From contig JAUIAM010000015.1 in NCBI GenBank assembly GCA_030425485.1, positions 26,521 to 90,520 on the forward strand: 64,000 nt of DNA. Reading direction: 5' to 3'. This stretch comes from Verrucomicrobiia bacterium (GTDB lineage Bacteria > Verrucomicrobiota > Verrucomicrobiia > Opitutales > Cerasicoccaceae). This document shows positions 26,957-36,452 of the stretch, one piece after another. Every line of letters begins with the position of its first letter. The first letter of the stretch is position 1. Made by a program: the position numbers and the translations under genes. Below the pieces are notes generated by a model that saw only the letters and a list, made by a program, of their open reading frames with translations, did no database searches and was not told the DNA's origin.

Positions 26957-27994
26957 TTACTCCCCGCCGCGGATGGCGGACCACACGCGCTGGGCGCGCT
27001 CGACGATGGCGCTGCGGGCGCGTTCGACTTCGGCTTGGCGGGCCTTGAGGTTTTCGTTGGCGATTTCGGCCAGGTCGTCGAGGTTGTAGAGGTAGACGTT
27101 GGAGAGCCTACCCACACCGGCTTCCACATCGCGCGGCAGGGCCAGGTCGATCAGAAACAGCGGACGCGTCGGGCGTTCCTTTAGCGCGGGCTTGACCTCC
27201 TCTTTGCGCAAAATGGGCTCGGTCGCGGCGGTCGAGCAGATCACGACGTCGTGATAACCGAGCACGCGGGGTGTATCCGAAATGCTGATACAGGGGCCGC
27301 CAAATTCGTCCGCCAGGCGACGTGCGTTGATGAGGTTGCGCCCGGCCACGGTGACGTGCTTCACGCCCCGGCTGACGAGGGCCTGAGTTGTTTTTTCGGC
27401 CACCTCACCCGTACCAACGAGTAGCACGGAGATGTCGGCCAAGTCGCCGCAAACGCGTTGGGCGAGGTCAGCGGCCACGTTGCCAATGCTGATCTGTCCG
27501 CGTCCGATGCCCGTGTGCGTACGGGCCCACTTGGCGGCTTGGAAGCTTTTCTGGAAAATGCGGTTCAGGATGGGGCCAGTTGCGGCCAACTCTGCCGCAC
27601 CCGCGTAAGAGCTCTTGACCTGCCCGAGGATCTCCGTCTCGCCCAGCATCTGCGAGTCCAGCCCTGCGGCTACCTCGAAGGCGTGGCGCACGACTTCCTC
27701 GTCCGTCAGCCAGAAACCGTGTTTGAGAAAGGCCTGCGCGTTAAAGCCATCGGTTTCGCTGAGTGATTTCTCGAGCGCCTCGCGGGAGTTGTCGTTACCC
27801 GCTACACCGTAGATTTCGACGCGGTTGCAGGTGTTAAGGATGAGGCACTCGTTCAGCCCGGGTGCTGTTTTGAGCTGGCGGTAAAGCTGCTGCGCACTCT
27901 CCATACCGAGCGCAAAGGACTCCCGTACCTCAATCGGTGCGGTCTGGTGAGAGCTCCCAAGCAGGAACAGGTGCGTGGGTTCAGGGTTGGGCAT
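26957..27994 (-). CDS. hemA: glutamyl-tRNA reductase, short form
   Basis: HemA reduces glutamyl-tRNA to glutamate-1-semialdehyde, the first committed step of heme synthesis. Motifs: SSHQTAPIEVRESFAL, LNTCNRVEIYG with the catalytic Cys, GLDSQMLGETEILGQVK, and the NADPH domain (VLLVGTGEVAEKT). The ATG at 27994 gives 345 residues; an earlier ATG at 28036 lies inside the upstream gene. The protein ends just after the spinal helix begins (LKARQAEVERARSAI), so the dimerisation domain of about 75 residues present in E. coli HemA is absent. The gene overlaps the HemX-like gene by 14 bases. Confidence 0.92.
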   Translation of the reverse strand: MPNPEPTHLFLLGSSHQTAPIEVRESFALGMESAQQLYRQLKTAPGLNECLILNTCNRVEIYGVAGNDNSREALEKSLSETDGFNAQAFLKHGFWLTDEEVVRHAFEVAAGLDSQMLGETEILGQVKSSYAGAAELAATGPILNRIFQKSFQAAKWARTHTGIGRGQISIGNVAADLAQRVCGDLADISVLLVGTGEVAEKTTQALVSRGVKHVTVAGRNLINARRLADEFGGPCISISDTPRVLGYHDVVICSTAATEPILRKEEVKPALKERPTRPLFLIDLALPRDVEAGVGRLSNVYLYNLDDLAEIANENLKARQAEVERARSAIVERAQRVWSAIRGGE

Positions 27995-28844
27995 CGTCGT
28001 GCATGCCGGTAGTGACGGCGGAGGCTTTTTCAGCACTGCGCAGGGTCAATGGCCAGAGCGAGAGCAGGGCGGCAATAAACAAAATCACGCAGGCCCGGGC
28101 GAAGGGAGAAGCAATGAGCTTGTGGGTGTTGCGCAGGTAAAGCAGAATGCCATAGGCAGCCCAGACGGCTACTGCTACGAGGAGCTTGAGCAGGCCAACC
28201 GTGCCCGGCGTGGCCAGCCAGTTCAGAAAGCCGATGCACACGGCCACGGTGAGCACGCTGACGCCAAATACGATGAGTTTGCTGTTGATGTCCTCAAGCT
28301 GCCGGATGGCCGGGAGCAGGTTAAAGAGCTTGCCCGATTTACGCTGCGTCAGTCCGTAATTCTGGATCAGATACATGATCGAGGTGATGGCCAGCACGCC
28401 GAAGACCCCGTAGCTGAAGATAGCCAGCGCGGCATGAAAGCCCACCCAGGGACTGCCGCTGGTGACGCCTTGCCTCACGGTATAGTCCCAGTCCGGATTG
28501 GTCAGCGAGAGCACGCAGAGCAGCATGCTCAGGCCCGCGCTGAACACATTGAGCAGGTTCAGCTTGAATACCTGCCGCAGGACGAGGTTGATGCCGACCG
28601 CGCACCAGGCCATGACTTGCAGGATTTCGAAGGGATTGGTTAGGGGAAAGGCGTGCTCCTCGATGCCGCGAAAGTACAGCCCCAGGCTTTGAAAAATAAA
28701 TCCGCCCATCAGGAGCGTCATGAAAATCGAGCGCAGCAGGCGCTTTTCGCTGCTGAGGGAGACGAGCGCGAAAAAGAAGGCCATCGTGTAGAGCACGGAG
28801 CCTATCCAGAAGAGGGCGCGGTCACTGTAAATATCAGGCGGCAT
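27981..28844 (-). CDS. CcsA/HemX-family membrane protein
   Basis: A 287-residue integral membrane protein with about eight helices, of the cytochrome c assembly (CcsA/HemX) superfamily. The conserved histidine of WVGFHAALAIFSYG is visible but the WWD heme-binding segment (WGxxWxWD) of true CcsA is not, so it resembles HemX more. In Bacillus, HemX is next to hemA and lowers HemA amounts; the same neighbour relation holds here. Cotranscribed with hemA, overlapping by 14 bases. Confidence 0.8.
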   Translation of the reverse strand: MPPDIYSDRALFWIGSVLYTMAFFFALVSLSSEKRLLRSIFMTLLMGGFIFQSLGLYFRGIEEHAFPLTNPFEILQVMAWCAVGINLVLRQVFKLNLLNVFSAGLSMLLCVLSLTNPDWDYTVRQGVTSGSPWVGFHAALAIFSYGVFGVLAITSIMYLIQNYGLTQRKSGKLFNLLPAIRQLEDINSKLIVFGVSVLTVAVCIGFLNWLATPGTVGLLKLLVAVAVWAAYGILLYLRNTHKLIASPFARACVILFIAALLSLWPLTLRSAEKASAVTTGMHDDAQP

Positions 28845-28939
28845 AAATAAAGATTGGCTAACACGCTACAGGGTTTTCAGGCGGCTTTGCAACGCCGGAT
28901 GAGGTCCGCTATAAGAGGTTCGGTAGCGGGTGAGCTGGC

Positions 28940-29965
28940 CTAGCTCACCGTTTCAAGCCACTTGTCCACGCGCCCGGAAAGCATCTTGATAAAGGCAGGG
29001 TGGTCGTTCAAGCAGGGGATTTGGACAAAGTCCTCGCCGCCGGCCTTGAGAAACTCCTCTTTGCCCTCCATGGAAATTTCCTCCAGCGTTTCCAGGCAGT
29101 CGGCCACGAAGGCGGGGCAGAGAACGCGCAAGCGCTTGATGCCCTTTTTCGGAAACTCCTCCAGCATCTTGTCCGTGTAGGGTGTCAGCCACGGGTCGCG
29201 CCCGAGCCGGGACTGGAAGGAGACAAAGGTCTTCTCCTCGGGGATGCCGAGCGCGGCCGTGAGGGCCCGTGTGGTGGCAAAGCACTGGTGACGGTAGCAG
29301 GTGGCGTGCGCGGGGTGGCAGGTAGCGCAGCAGTCCGGCACCGTCAGGCAGTGGGCGTGCGAGGGGTCCGACTTGCGCAGGTGGCGCTCCGGTATGCCGT
29401 GGTAGGAAAACAGCAGCATGTCGAAGTCGTCCTCCAGGTAGGGGCGAGCCTTTTCCGCCATGGCGGAGATGTAGTCCTCGTCTTGGTAAAAGGGCTGCAA
29501 AATGCTGGTTTTGACCTGCCAGTTCTGGGCGGCGATTTCCTCCGTCACGCGCACGAGCACCGTCTCGTAACTGCTCATGGCATAGTGCGGGTACAGCGGC
29601 AGGATAAAGAGGTCCGTCACCCCGGCTTTGCGCAGGCGGGTGATGGCAGCCTCAATCGAGGGTGTGCCGTAGCGCATGGCCAGCTCGACGGGGAAGTCCC
29701 GCCCTTCGGACAGGAGCTCGCGCTGCTGCATGCTCGTCACGATGAGCGGCGAGCCCTCATCCGTCCACACCCGGGCATAGGCCGCCGCGGATTGCTTCGG
29801 TCTTGTAGGCAGGATGAGCCCGCGCACGACGAAGTTGCGGATGGGGGCGGGGGCATCAATCACGCGCTCGTCCAATAGGAATTCTTTTAGATACTTGCGC
29901 ACGTCCGAGACCGAGGTCGAGTCCGGCGAGCCGAGGTTGAGCAACAATACGGCGGGTTTGGCCAT
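28940..29965 (-). CDS. hemH: ferrochelatase
   Basis: HemH inserts Fe2+ into protoporphyrin IX. The 341-residue protein shows [36 protein letters not shown] and [22 protein letters not shown] cysteine-rich insert ([18 protein letters not shown]) follows the active-site histidine segment; this insert is common in a large group of bacterial ferrochelatases. The start at 29965 ([12 protein letters not shown]) matches the family. It lies between the HicAB pair and the HemX-like gene. Confidence 0.95.
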   Translation of the reverse strand: MAKPAVLLLNLGSPDSTSVSDVRKYLKEFLLDERVIDAPAPIRNFVVRGLILPTRPKQSAAAYARVWTDEGSPLIVTSMQQRELLSEGRDFPVELAMRYGTPSIEAAITRLRKAGVTDLFILPLYPHYAMSSYETVLVRVTEEIAAQNWQVKTSILQPFYQDEDYISAMAEKARPYLEDDFDMLLFSYHGIPERHLRKSDPSHAHCLTVPDCCATCHPAHATCYRHQCFATTRALTAALGIPEEKTFVSFQSRLGRDPWLTPYTDKMLEEFPKKGIKRLRVLCPAFVADCLETLEEISMEGKEEFLKAGGEDFVQIPCLNDHPAFIKMLSGRVDKWLETVS

Positions 29966-30026
29966 AATTATTTAGGTAACGGAATCCCCTGCGATTGCAA
30001 CGGGAGAGAGGGAAAAAGTTCGTCTC

Positions 30027-30242
30027 CTATAAGTCATTTGGCTTCAGTCCGGTATGCTTTGCGATTCGCGCCAGCATGCGTGGTCCAATTTCAATGCCAT
30101 TATGGAACGCCCATACGTAGTCTGGCCAACCTTCTCGCTCTAGTATGCGGTGTGAGCCTCCAGTCTCCCGCTTAATTTTCCAGCCCATCCGTAAGAGTGC
30201 CTTCAGCACTTTTTGCGATTTCGTAGAGGGCCACTGGCTCAT
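30027..30242 (-). CDS. hicA: HicA-family mRNA interferase toxin
   Basis: A 71-residue protein with the double-stranded-RNA-binding-like fold of HicA toxins: KVLKALLRMGWKIKRETGGSHRILER, with the catalytic histidine in GSH. HicA cleaves mRNA when not bound by HicB. It overlaps the upstream hicB by four bases (ATGA), giving antitoxin-first order. The pair is inserted between hemG and hemH in the heme operon. Confidence 0.85.
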   Translation of the reverse strand: MSQWPSTKSQKVLKALLRMGWKIKRETGGSHRILEREGWPDYVWAFHNGIEIGPRMLARIAKHTGLKPNDL

Positions 30243-30442
30243 GCCGCTACAATCGAAAACACACCCTTCAGCTCGGGTACGTTCTCACCATGCTCAAGTC
30301 GATCGGCTATCACACGCAGGGCGAGGGCTTCGGCTTTGGCCACTGCCTGAGCCTCAGTCTCTCCGTAGGCGAGCACGCCGGGTATCTCGGCAATCTCTGC
30401 TACCCAGCGTCCGTCCTCCTCGCGTTCAACTTCGAGTTTCAT
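30239..30442 (-). CDS. hicB: HicB-family antitoxin
   Basis: A 67-residue protein of the short HicB type: MKLEVEREEDGRWVAEIAEI, the EIPGVLAYGETEAQA loop and a helical part. There is no visible DNA-binding ribbon or helix-turn-helix, so autoregulation may rely on another domain or be absent. It is 43 bases downstream of hemG on the same strand. Confidence 0.85.
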   Translation of the reverse strand: MKLEVEREEDGRWVAEIAEIPGVLAYGETEAQAVAKAEALALRVIADRLEHGENVPELKGVFSIVAA

Positions 30443-30485
30443 GGATGCGATTATCTGTGGTGCTTAGCGTGTCGTCAATGCCAGG

Positions 30486-31847
30486 TTAAGGTTGCTGTTG
30501 TGCGGCAATCTCCCGCCCCAACGCGACGCCGTTGCTCAGGCATTGGCCTACGGCGATGCCGCCGCGGTAGTTGCCGCACAGGTGCAGGCCGGGATGGGTG
30601 GCTTCTGCCTTTTTGCACATGGCCATAAAGTCGCCGTGGCCGACCTGGTACTGTGGGATGGCCCGCTCCCAGTGGCTGCGCTCGCTAAAGACCGGCTCGC
30701 CAAAGGCACCGACGATGTCGGCGAGCTCGCCCTTGAGGAGTGCCAGTTGCTCGGCTTCGGGCAGTTGGGCGACGTCGGGCTGGCGCATACCGCCGAGGAA
30801 GGCCGTCAGCAGGACATGATCTTCGGGGGCGCGGTGAGGAAAAAAGGCCGAGGGAAAGAGTACGCCGAGCACGCGACGATTTTCCACGCTCGGGACGAGT
30901 ACGCCGAAGCCGTCCAGCGCGTGCGCGATTTGCTCCCGGCGGTAGCCGAGCGAAAACGAGGTCACGGGCGGGTAGGGAATCTCGTGCAGGTCGTAGATGG
31001 AATCCAGTACGCTCTGGGGCAGGGGAAGCTTACGCAGGGAAAAGGCCGGAGCGGCCAAGATCAACTCATCGGCAACGTACTCCCGCGTCTCCCCGTCGCG
31101 CTCCCAAGTCACGGTCCAGCGGTCGCCGTGGGTGATGCTTTTTATGACGCAGTTGCACTCAAGGTCTTGGCCGAGCTGTGCGGCTAAAGCTTCGATCAGC
31201 GTGTGCATGCCGCCTTGGAAGGAGGCCATGACGGGCTTGAAGCTGCCCGCGGGTTTGCTCTTGCCTGCCTTCATCGCGCCCTTGATGAGCGAGCCGTGCT
31301 CACGCTCCAATTTATCCAGTGCGGGAAAGGCGTGCCGGGCCGAGAGTCGCTCGGGATCGCCCGCGTAGATGCCGGAGACGAAGGGTTCGGCCATCTGGTC
31401 GAGCACCTCGCGCCCCAGACGACGCTCGACGAACGCGGCCAGGCTTTCCTCGGCCAGATTACAGGGGCGCTTGATAAACGGCTCGCGCAGGAGGCGAAAC
31501 TTGCCGCTACAGGACAAGAGCGGGCTCTTTAAAAACTTACCCGGCCCCATTGGCACGGGCACCATCTCGCCGCCCTTGAGCAGGTAGCGGTTTTTAGCTG
31601 CATCGTTAGGGAGGAGCAACTTGTCGCTCAGCCCCAATTCGCCTAGCAACATGGCCGTGTTGAGGCTGTTGACCATGAGCGAGTGCGGCCCGCGCTCGAC
31701 CAGAAAGCCGTCCCGCTGCACGCTTTGGATGGCACCACCGGGGCGGGGGGCTTTTTCCAACACGCGGACGTGCACGCCCGCCTTTTTCAAGGTCGCGGCT
31801 GTGGCCAGCCCGGTAACCCCGGTTCCGATAACGAGTGCGCTTTTCAT
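30486..31847 (-). CDS. hemG: FAD-dependent protoporphyrinogen oxidase (HemG/HemY type)
   Basis: The 453-residue enzyme oxidises protoporphyrinogen IX to protoporphyrin IX with oxygen. It has an N-terminal Rossmann motif (GTGVTGLATAATLK), the GGxIxS-like loop (RPGGAIQSVQRDG) and the FAD segment near the C-terminus (GLHLCGNYRGGIAVGQCLSNG). In the literature this type is called HemY or PgoX as well as HemG. It lies 14 bases downstream of hemN. Confidence 0.92.
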   Translation of the reverse strand: MKSALVIGTGVTGLATAATLKKAGVHVRVLEKAPRPGGAIQSVQRDGFLVERGPHSLMVNSLNTAMLLGELGLSDKLLLPNDAAKNRYLLKGGEMVPVPMGPGKFLKSPLLSCSGKFRLLREPFIKRPCNLAEESLAAFVERRLGREVLDQMAEPFVSGIYAGDPERLSARHAFPALDKLEREHGSLIKGAMKAGKSKPAGSFKPVMASFQGGMHTLIEALAAQLGQDLECNCVIKSITHGDRWTVTWERDGETREYVADELILAAPAFSLRKLPLPQSVLDSIYDLHEIPYPPVTSFSLGYRREQIAHALDGFGVLVPSVENRRVLGVLFPSAFFPHRAPEDHVLLTAFLGGMRQPDVAQLPEAEQLALLKGELADIVGAFGEPVFSERSHWERAIPQYQVGHGDFMAMCKKAEATHPGLHLCGNYRGGIAVGQCLSNGVALGREIAAQQQP

Positions 31848-31861
31848 GCTGCTATCTCTGC

Positions 31862-33223
31862 TTAGACGGTTTTCGAGTAACGGTTCTCAGTGGAGGATAG
31901 CGTACCGTCGAAGCACATGGCAATGTTGCGGATGAAAAATCTCCCGGTATGCGTAACGCTGATAAAACCCCCTTCTCGCGTTAATAGTCCGTCGGCTTGC
32001 ATCTCCACCAGGGCAGCCAGGGCCTCGGCAAAGTGCTCCTCGAAGTTGATCCCGTACCGCTCCTCGAAGGAGGTGAAATCCAGGGCGAGGTCGCACATGA
32101 GGCGCGTGATGACCTCGCGGCGCAGCTTGTCCTCATCACTGAGGAGGTAACCGCGAGCGAGTGGGAGCTTACCCGCGGCCACGGTCTCTTGGTAGGTCTT
32201 GAGGTCTTTGATGTTCTGGCGGTAGCTACCGGTGGTTTGTGAGATTGAGGACAGGCCGAGGCCGACAATGTCGAGTCCGGCGCGGGTGCTGTAGCCCTGG
32301 AAATTACGCTGCAAGGTACCCGCACGCTGGGCCACGGCCAGCTCGTCGTCCTGCCGGGAAAAGTGGTCCATGCCGATGTAAACGTAGCCTGCATCGGACA
32401 GGGTTTCGACGATGAGCCGCAGCAGGGCAAGCTTGGTCTCGGGCGCGGGCAGGCCCGCGCGTTCGAGCATTTTCTGGGCGGGCTTCATCCACGGCACATG
32501 GGCGTAGTTAAAGATGGCGAAGCGGTCCGGGTTGATCGAGAGCACCTCGTCGAGCGTTTCGCTAAAACTCTCCGGGGTCTGCTTGGGCAGGCCGTAAATG
32601 AGGTCGAGGTTGAGCGAGGTAAAGCCCGCCTCGCGCAGCATGCGCGCGCAGTCGTGGTTAAGCTCCGTGGGCTGGATGCGGTGGATGGCTTCCTGCACGT
32701 CGGGGTTGCAGTCCTGCACACCAAAGGAGGCCCGGCGTACGCCCATGCGGGCAAAGGCCTCGACATGTTCACGGGTGAGACGGCGCGGGTCCAGCTCCAC
32801 GCTACACTCGGCCTCCAGCTCAAAGTCAAAGTTGTCGCTCAATAGCTGGCCCACGCGGTCGAGTTGTGCCGGAGTGAGAAAGTTCGGGGTGCCGCCGCCG
32901 AAGTGCAGTTGGGCCACTTTGCGGTCTGGCTTGAGCAGGGGCTTGAGGAGAGCGATCTCCTGCTCCAGCGCGTCGAGGTAGGTGTCGGCCCGGCTGCGTT
33001 CGGTCGTGGTAATGGTCTGGCACCCGCAGAACCAGCAGAGGGTTTCGCAGAAAGGCAGGTGCAGGTAAAGTGAGAGTGGGCCGCTGTCGGAACTGACTTC
33101 GTCCCAAAGTGCGTCAGCGGATACCTCTTCGGAAAAATGCGTGGCGGGCGGGTAGGAGGTATAGCGCGGCCCGGGTCGGTTGTACTTGGCGATCAGGGCG
33201 TCGTCGGGAAAAGGTGCGTTCAT
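31862..33223 (-). CDS. hemN: oxygen-independent coproporphyrinogen III oxidase
   Basis: HemN is a radical-SAM enzyme that decarboxylates coproporphyrinogen III without oxygen. The 453-residue product has the CxxxCxxC cluster motif plus the extra cysteine of genuine HemN: CETLCWFCGC (Cys59, 63, 66 and 68). The N-terminal YTSYPPATHF (residues 21-30) is the HemN substrate loop that distinguishes it from HemW. The ATG at 33223 overlaps the hemE stop by four bases. It would serve when oxygen is low, complementing HemF. Confidence 0.93.
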   Translation of the reverse strand: MNAPFPDDALIAKYNRPGPRYTSYPPATHFSEEVSADALWDEVSSDSGPLSLYLHLPFCETLCWFCGCQTITTTERSRADTYLDALEQEIALLKPLLKPDRKVAQLHFGGGTPNFLTPAQLDRVGQLLSDNFDFELEAECSVELDPRRLTREHVEAFARMGVRRASFGVQDCNPDVQEAIHRIQPTELNHDCARMLREAGFTSLNLDLIYGLPKQTPESFSETLDEVLSINPDRFAIFNYAHVPWMKPAQKMLERAGLPAPETKLALLRLIVETLSDAGYVYIGMDHFSRQDDELAVAQRAGTLQRNFQGYSTRAGLDIVGLGLSSISQTTGSYRQNIKDLKTYQETVAAGKLPLARGYLLSDEDKLRREVITRLMCDLALDFTSFEERYGINFEEHFAEALAALVEMQADGLLTREGGFISVTHTGRFFIRNIAMCFDGTLSSTENRYSKTV

Positions 33224-34251
33224 TGGAATTGTCGTACCGTATCGACCAGCGCGGCCACGTTTTCAAGTTTTGCCGTGGGGTGGATGCCGTGGCCGAGGTT
33301 AAAGATGTAGCCGGGCTGTCCGCGCATGGATTCAAGGATGCGGCGGGTTTGCATGACGGTGTTGTGGACGTCGCCATCGAGCACGGAGGGGTCGAGGTTG
33401 CCCTGCAGCGCGATCGGCGTGTCCAGGCCCTCGCGGTAGCTGGCCAGCTCTACGCTCCAGTCCAGGCTGAGTACGCGCGCTCCGCTGGAGACGAGCTCCC
33501 GGCGACACCCGGCCTTGCCCTTGGCGTAGAGAATGATGGGAAAATCTTCGGGCAGTGCGTCAATGATCTGGTGTATCCATTTTATGGATACATCGGCGTA
33601 GCTCCCGGAGACCAATGCTGCCCAGCTGTCGAAAATCTGGATGGCGTCGGCTCCGGCGGCGATCTGCATTTTAAAATAGGCGACGAGTGCGGCAGTCAGC
33701 TTTTCCATGAGTTCGCCAAAGAGCACGGGCTCGCGGCGGACGAACTCCAGGTAGCGGGGGAAGCCGTCCGCGCTTCCGCCCTCGACCATGTACGCGCCGA
33801 GCGTCCAGGGTGAGCCGCCAAAGCCGAGCAGTGCCGTTCTGTCCTTGAGCTCATGGCGGGTCATGCGGAGGGCTTCACCGACATAGGCCAGCCGCTCGGT
33901 GATGGCGTCGGTTTCGAGCGCACGGATCTGTGCGGCGCTTTCCAGCGGGTAGTCCATGCCGATGCCGCCTTGTTCGCGGAAGTGGTAGGGCTGCCCCATG
34001 GCCTCGGGGATGACGAGGATGTCGGAGAAAATGATGGCCGCGTCAAAGCCATAGCGCGTGATGGGTTGCAGCGTGACTTCGGTGGCTAGCTCAGGCGTCT
34101 TGGCCAGGGTGAGGAAGTCGTGCTTGGCCTTGAGTGCGCGGTACTCGGGCAGGTAGCGGCCCGCCTGGCGCATGAGCCACATGGGCGGGCGGTCGAGCAC
34201 CTCGCCGTTGACGGCGGCCAGGAAGCGTTCTCGGGAAGTCATATCAGTCAT
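33220..34251 (-). CDS. hemE: uroporphyrinogen decarboxylase
   Basis: HemE removes four carboxyl groups from uroporphyrinogen III. The 343-residue protein has the signature PPMWLMRQAGRYLPEYR near residue 22 and FSDILVIPEAMG with the catalytic aspartate, plus GFGGSPWTLGAYMVEGG and FNLGHGIHP. It starts 13 bases after hemF, and its stop codon overlaps the hemN start. The gene order hemF-hemE-hemN-hemG forms a compact set. Confidence 0.95.
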   Translation of the reverse strand: MTDMTSRERFLAAVNGEVLDRPPMWLMRQAGRYLPEYRALKAKHDFLTLAKTPELATEVTLQPITRYGFDAAIIFSDILVIPEAMGQPYHFREQGGIGMDYPLESAAQIRALETDAITERLAYVGEALRMTRHELKDRTALLGFGGSPWTLGAYMVEGGSADGFPRYLEFVRREPVLFGELMEKLTAALVAYFKMQIAAGADAIQIFDSWAALVSGSYADVSIKWIHQIIDALPEDFPIILYAKGKAGCRRELVSSGARVLSLDWSVELASYREGLDTPIALQGNLDPSVLDGDVHNTVMQTRRILESMRGQPGYIFNLGHGIHPTAKLENVAALVDTVRQFQ

Positions 34252-34264
34252 GAAAAAACAGTTG

Positions 34265-35182
34265 TTAGTCGGCCAGCCAGTCGCACGGAGGCAGGTAGTT
34301 GGCCAGCAGGTCGGCCTCGGGGGTGCCGGGCTCGGGCAGCGCGTGGTAGTCCCAGCGGGTCAGTGGGGGCAGAGACATGAGAATGGACTCTGTCCTCCCG
34401 CCCGACTGCAGCCCGAAGAGTGTGCCGCGGTCGTAGACGAGGTTAAACTCCACGTAGCGGCCCCGGCGCTGGAGTTGCCACTGACGTTCGCGCTCGCCGT
34501 AGGGGGTATTCTTTCGGCGGTCGAGGATGAGCGGATAAGTGCTGAGGTAGGCCTCGGCCACGCTCTGGGTGAAGGCGAAACTCTGGTCGAAGCCGCCCTC
34601 GTTGTAATCATCGAAAAAGAGGCCGCCGATGCCGCGCGGCTCCGCCCGGTGTTTGAGGTAAAAGTACTCGTCGCACCAGTGCTTGAAACGCGGGTAGTGG
34701 TCGGCCCCGAATGGCGCGCAGGCGTCGTGGGCGGCTTGATGCCACTGGCGGCAGTCTTCTTCGAAACCGTAGTAGGGCGTCAGGTCGAGCCCGCCACCGA
34801 ACCACCAGATGGGGTGCTCGCCCTTGGCCCCGGCGCAGAAGAAGCGCACGTTCATATGTGAAGTGGGGGCGTAGGGGTTGGTCGGGTGCATGACGACGGA
34901 TACACCCATGGCGCGGAAGGGTTTCCCCGCCAGCTCGGGGCGTCGCGCACTGGCACTGGGGGGGAGTTTTGCGCCCTGCACGTCGGAGAAGTTCACGCCG
35001 CCTTTTTCCAGTGCTGGCCCGTCAGCCAGGACGCGGGTGATGCCGCCGCCGCCTTCAGCCCGATCCCATTGTTCGGTGAGAAAACCCGCACCGCCATCGA
35101 CTTTTTCCAAGGCAGCACAAAGCCGGGCCTGAAAGTCCAGTAGCCAGGTTTTTACGGTCTCAGGGTCGGGGGCGTTGTTCAC
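34265..35182 (-). CDS. hemF: oxygen-dependent coproporphyrinogen III oxidase
   Basis: HemF decarboxylates coproporphyrinogen III with oxygen. The 305-residue protein has the family patterns [48 protein letters not shown] and [28 protein letters not shown] in order. It starts with GTG at 35182. First gene of the heme run on this strand; the promoter would be between 35182 and 35266, which shows no clear boxes. Confidence 0.95.
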   Translation of the reverse strand: MNNAPDPETVKTWLLDFQARLCAALEKVDGGAGFLTEQWDRAEGGGGITRVLADGPALEKGGVNFSDVQGAKLPPSASARRPELAGKPFRAMGVSVVMHPTNPYAPTSHMNVRFFCAGAKGEHPIWWFGGGLDLTPYYGFEEDCRQWHQAAHDACAPFGADHYPRFKHWCDEYFYLKHRAEPRGIGGLFFDDYNEGGFDQSFAFTQSVAEAYLSTYPLILDRRKNTPYGERERQWQLQRRGRYVEFNLVYDRGTLFGLQSGGRTESILMSLPPLTRWDYHALPEPGTPEADLLANYLPPCDWLAD

Positions 35183-35266
35183 AAAAAATGAGGCAAGCCC
35201 TTGTCTCCGGGCGTGGCAACGTTTATATGATAGCGTCGCGTGGGCATGTCAGCGTTCTGCACCGCC

Positions 35267-35527
35267 TCAGGGCTGGAAGGTGCCCACGACGTGTGCGCTT
35301 TCCCACAGGAACCAGAGCAGGCCCAGGACCAGGGGGACGCCCACCAGCCACCGGGTCCAGCGCAGGCGTAACTTGGGCGGGTCGTATTTGCCGAAGCGTT
35401 CGCGGTCGAACACGCTGTGCTTGAAACGCTTGAACGAGCGCGGGGCGCGCTTCTTGCCGTGCAGGCGGTGCTGGGCCGCCCGTTGTTGGCGGTAGTGGTA
35501 GAGCCAGCGATAAAAACGACCTATCAT
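35267..35527 (-). CDS. small basic membrane protein of unknown function
   Basis: An 86-residue protein, very rich in Arg/Lys in the first 55 residues (HRLHGKKRAPRSFKRFKH) with one hydrophobic helix near the C-terminus (WLVGVPLVLGLLWFLW). I recognise no family. It is 84 bases upstream of hemF on the same strand and might be cotranscribed with it, but no link to heme synthesis is visible. Confidence 0.5.
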   Translation of the reverse strand: MIGRFYRWLYHYRQQRAAQHRLHGKKRAPRSFKRFKHSVFDRERFGKYDPPKLRLRWTRWLVGVPLVLGLLWFLWESAHVVGTFQP

Positions 35528-35672
35528 ACGTGAACATAGAACTTAGTCACAGAGTCTGGCTTTGCAAAGTCGATTTCTCAAAATGATGGGCCAAATCTCT
35601 CCGTGGGGCAGGACTATGCGGCCCTGTCTATTCGCTTGCAACCCACCGCGGCCTGCATTGCCATATGCGCCT

Positions 35673-36452
35673 ATGACGAAGATCACGACCAAGGCCATCC
35701 GCCAGCTCAAGGGCAAGCGCCCCGTCGTCTGCCTGACCGCCTATGACGCCATCACGGCCAAGCTGGCCAGCGACGCCGGGGTGGACATCATCCTGGTCGG
35801 CGATTCCTACGGCACGACACAGCTCGGCTTCGAGACTACGATTCCCGTGACAGTTGAGATGATGCTCCACGCTACCGCTGCCGTGGTCCGGGCCAAGCCC
35901 AACTCCCTCGTCATTGGCGACGTGCCCTTCGCCATCGCCCGCCGCGCCCCGCAGGAGGTGCTGACCGTTTGTGCCCGCTACCTGCAAGAGGCGGGAGCGG
36001 ACGGGGTCAAGCTCGAGGGAGGAGTGGAGATTGCCGACACAATCAAGCTGCTGACCGACTCGGGTATCCCGGTCTTTGGCCACATCGGCCTGTTACCGCA
36101 ACAGGTCAACCAGCTCGGCGGCTACCGCAAGTTTGGTAAATCGCAGGCCGAGCAGGACAGTCTTGTGCGCGATGCCCGGGCCCTCCAGGAAGCGGGCTGT
36201 TTTGCCTTTGTCGGTGAGATGATAAACGACGACGCCGCGCGCGCGGTCAGCGACTCGGTGGAGATCCCCCTGGTCGGCATCGGCTGCGGTCCGCACTGCG
36301 ACGGGCAAGTGCTCGTCTCGACCGACATGCTCGGGCTCAACCCCGGCAAGGTGCCGAGCTTCGTCAAGACCTACGCGACTTTAAAGGACGACATCACCAG
36401 GGCCTTTTCCACCTTCGCCGAAGAAGTCCGCGAACGAAAGTTTCCCACATGA
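35673..36452 (+). CDS. panB: 3-methyl-2-oxobutanoate hydroxymethyltransferase
   Basis: PanB adds a hydroxymethyl group to 2-oxoisovalerate in pantothenate (coenzyme A) synthesis. The 259-residue protein has LTAYDAITAKLASDAGVD, VGDSYGTTQLGFETT, GDVPF, KLEGGVE and HIGLLPQQVNQLGGY. I chose the ATG at 35673 (MTKITTKAIRQ); a longer frame from a TTG at 35562 gives 37 non-conserved residues. The gene overlaps gpsA by four bases. Confidence 0.95.
   Translation: MTKITTKAIRQLKGKRPVVCLTAYDAITAKLASDAGVDIILVGDSYGTTQLGFETTIPVTVEMMLHATAAVVRAKPNSLVIGDVPFAIARRAPQEVLTVCARYLQEAGADGVKLEGGVEIADTIKLLTDSGIPVFGHIGLLPQQVNQLGGYRKFGKSQAEQDSLVRDARALQEAGCFAFVGEMINDDAARAVSDSVEIPLVGIGCGPHCDGQVLVSTDMLGLNPGKVPSFVKTYATLKDDITRAFSTFAEEVRERKFPT

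Noticed and set aside
34172..34861. Plus-strand frame opposite hemF
   Set aside because: It is antisense to a firmly identified gene, and its product shows no domain.
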